Shown here in pieces: positions 62,430-64,000 of a DNA stretch of 64,000 bases. The notes beneath the pieces are model-generated. The model saw only the letters and a program-made list of their open reading frames with translations, made no database searches and had not been told where the DNA came from. Position 1 is the first letter of the stretch, and the number at the start of each line of letters is the position of its first letter. The DNA comes from Dialister hominis (GTDB lineage: Bacteria > Bacillota > Negativicutes > Veillonellales > Dialisteraceae), in the NCBI RefSeq assembly GCF_007164725.1, contig NZ_AP019697.1:2318501-2382500 (forward strand), written 5' to 3'. The translations under genes and the position numbers were made by a program.

Positions 62430-62786
62430 TTATTTTTCTTTCGGCATGTGTTCGCAGCCCCAGTCGCAGAGGAGCTCCAGGAAGGGGGTCATGGATTTCC
62501 CTTTTTCGGTCAGGTCGTATTCGACTTTCGGGGAAATCTGGCTGTATTCTTTGCGGCTGATGAGACCGTCGGCTTCGAGTTCTTTGAGGGAGTTTGTCAG
62601 GGAGCGGAAGGTGGCGGCTTCGAGGCGGCGTTTGAGTTCGTTGTAGCGTGTGGGGCCGTTCATCATGAGGCAGTAGATGATGCCCAGTTTGTATTTTCTC
62701 TTGATGAGGGACATGGTGTAGTGGAATCCGGTGTGCGTGATGCCGCGTTCGAATTCTTCGTGCGCAAGTTTCAGGTCCATTTGCAT
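62430..62786 (-). CDS. HxlR-family transcription regulator
   Basis: 118 residues. Winged helix with the HxlR signature: KYKLGIIYCLMMNGPTRYNE, ELKRRLEAATFRSLTNSLKE, LEADGLISRKEYSQISPKVE YDLTEKG. Typically a redox- or electrophile-sensing repressor of a divergent reductase gene, and here a nitroreductase diverges 170 bases away over a long palindrome, so self- and neighbour regulation is likely. The Cys residues (about 37 and 108) could sense oxidants. Confidence 0.9.
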   Translation of the reverse strand: MQMDLKLAHEEFERGITHTGFHYTMSLIKRKYKLGIIYCLMMNGPTRYNELKRRLEAATFRSLTNSLKELEADGLISRKEYSQISPKVEYDLTEKGKSMTPFLELLCDWGCEHMPKEK

Positions 62787-62831
62787 CGTCCTTTCTTTCC
62801 TATGATGGTACTACGCGTGAGCGGCGCGGGC

Positions 62832-62895
62832 AAGTACTATATTTCACTGCATACACTCTACTAAAGTAGTGTGCTGTCATAGAAATATCGTACTT
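62832..62895. promoter_or_regulatory. 64-bp dyad-symmetric operator between HxlR and nitroreductase genes
   Basis: Outer arms AAGTACTATATTTC (62832-62845) and GAAATATCGTACTT (62882-62895), complementary at 13 of 14 positions; inner arms CACTCTACT and AGTAGTGTG around AA (62854-62873). Both pairs share the same centre, 62863.5. Confidence 0.65.
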
Positions 62896-62953
62896 GTTTA
62901 AAAGCTGGCAATGGGTCTATACTTGAAACAGAATAGCGAAGGAGGTTTTACAT

Positions 62954-63478
62954 ATGAACGAAGTCATGGATGCGCTTGTAAACCGCAGGAGTGTCAGAAA
63001 GTACAAGGCGGAGGCTGTGCCGGAAGAGCTTGTGAAGGAAATCGTGGAAGCTGGGCTGTATGCGCCAAGCGGCATGGGATACCAGAAGCCGGTGATTGTG
63101 GCGGTCACGGACAAAGAAACGCGTGATGAGCTTTCTGATCTGAACCGCAAGGCTGGCGGATGGAAGGAAGGTTTCGATCCCTTCTACGGTGCGCCGGTCG
63201 TGATTTCCGTGCTGACACCGAAGGACTGGGACAAGGGCGTCGAAGACGGAAGCCTTGCCATCGGACAGATGCTTCTTGCCGCTCATGCGCTGGGACTTGG
63301 CGGATGCTGGATCCACCGCGCGAAGGAAGTCTTCGAGACGGAAGAAGGAAAGGAAATCTTGAAGAAGGCCGGCCTTGAAGGGGAATACCTTGGCATCGGC
63401 AACCTGGTCATCGGTTATGCAGACCAACAGCCGAAGGCAGCTCCAAGAAAAGCAGGACGCGCATTTTTCATTAAATAA
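62954..63478 (+). CDS. Nitroreductase family protein
   Basis: 174 residues. FMN-dependent NAD(P)H oxidoreductase. Seen: the FMN-binding RRSVRKYKAEAVPEELVKEI at the N-terminus, GLYAPSGMGYQKPVIVAVTD, GSLAIGQMLLAAHALGLGGC WI, and GIGNLVIGYADQQP near the end. Substrates may be nitroaromatics, quinones or enones. Strong ribosome site AAGGAGG. Divergent from its probable HxlR regulator. Confidence 0.93.
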   Translation: MNEVMDALVNRRSVRKYKAEAVPEELVKEIVEAGLYAPSGMGYQKPVIVAVTDKETRDELSDLNRKAGGWKEGFDPFYGAPVVISVLTPKDWDKGVEDGSLAIGQMLLAAHALGLGGCWIHRAKEVFETEEGKEILKKAGLEGEYLGIGNLVIGYADQQPKAAPRKAGRAFFIK

Positions 63479-63532
63479 TTTCATCATAATAAGAGCGGGA
63501 AAACCGCCATGTGGGAACAGGGAGTGAATGAA

Positions 63533-64000
63533 ATGCTGCATAAGGTAAAAGTGACTGTCATTGATAAGAAACTGTATCCGGAACTGCAGGAAGCATACTG
63601 CATGGATCCGAAGTCGGGAGCATGCCCCTGCTACAATGTGGGCGACACGTTCATCTTCGAATGCGCTGCTGGCAAGGATGATTTCTGGCACATGGGCCTT
63701 TCCGCCCTGGTAAAGGCAGAAGGAAATCCGGACGAGGTCGCAGGCGGGCCGAAGATGCCTTTCTGCTCGGAAGCATGGGATGCGATTTCCCGCTATATCT
63801 ACACGGGGCTGCAGGGCGGCTGAATCATGCGCGGCTGGATGAAGGATGAGAGGCAGATGATCTGCTGCTGCTCTGACGGCACGCGTCCGGTTATTTTCAA
63901 GATCGACCGTTTGGATTACCAGAGGGTCTCCATCAAGGGAATGGGCTGCGAGAACTGCGAGAAGAAAATCCGCGCTGCTTTCGAAGCGCTCCCGGGCGTG
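63533..64000 (+). CDS. TIGR04076-like protein with an in-frame UGA; runs past window end
   Basis: First part 63533-63823: 96 residues, VKVTVIDKKLYPELQEAYCM, GACPCYNVGDTFIFEC, PFCSEAWDAISRYIYTGLQGG. It then hits TGA (63821-63823), but the same frame continues at once with IMRGWMKDERQMICCCSDGT RPVIFKI, which is the expected C-terminus of TIGR04076 proteins (CC.DG.RPVvFKie). After that KGMGCENCEKKIRAAFEALP resembles an HMA-type metal-binding CxxC region. So the gene is one unit split by UGA: selenocysteine, nonsense mutation or error. Start ATG at 63533 has GGGAG upstream. Confidence 0.7.

Overview
The window looks like the chromosome of a Gram-negative (diderm) Firmicute of the class Negativicutes, in the Dialister/Megasphaera/Veillonella neighbourhood. 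Reasons: an SLH-domain porin, a trimeric autotransporter that carries an SLH domain after its membrane anchor, a type Va autotransporter, and otherwise Firmicute-like housekeeping genes. The genus is inference; I see no rRNA, tRNA or CRISPR array.

Layout. 1-900: end of a class A penicillin-binding protein. 945-2669: IS3-family element, copy 1. 2930-3617: no convincing gene, but a highly structured stretch ending in a strong terminator (candidate large ncRNA). 3874-6311: a catalytically dead-looking LMW-phosphatase homologue and a secreted esterase with Sel1 repeats. 6736-11538: a very large PAS/GGDEF/EAL cyclic-di-GMP protein cut by an in-frame amber codon. 12074-15410: CBS-domain membrane protein, a highly charged protein, uridine phosphorylase. 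15431-17253: IS1182-family element. 18027-25787: a hypothetical protein, NhaA, an AraC regulator, mnmE, mnmG, rsmG. 27176-31774: a holin/GH25 lysozyme pair and a small sigma factor with DUF2922 and DUF1659 proteins, sharing a bipartite promoter motif and split by IS3 copy 2.

32289-44337 is an AT-richer island: IS30, a 2,297-codon trimeric autotransporter whose signal region is out of frame through a G7 tract, a small membrane protein, IS256, and a truncated sigma-region-4/DUF4357 protein. 45583-47328 is an IS110-family element with a recognisable bridge RNA whose guides match both its insertion site and its own ends. 47622-53899: SLH porin, then a DNA glycosylase/methyltransferase/hydrolase/flavin-protein run. 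54070-58555: LysR regulator with a detoxification-type operon (two CMD proteins, cupin, cyclophilin-like lipoprotein, flavin reductase, aldo/keto reductase); two copies of one operator-like sequence precede its two transcription units. 58818-62147: classical autotransporter. 62430-64000: HxlR regulator divergent from a nitroreductase over a 64-bp dyad, then a TIGR04076-type gene interrupted by UGA.

Intergenic space is filled with a mosaic repeat family (at least 13 loci) built from short GC-rich inverted-repeat modules. Both IS3 copies and the IS110 element sit at the same point inside this repeat. Several genes are broken or switchable by one base (amber, UGA, G7, T5), which may be biology (phase variation, recoding) or assembly error and should be checked against reads.
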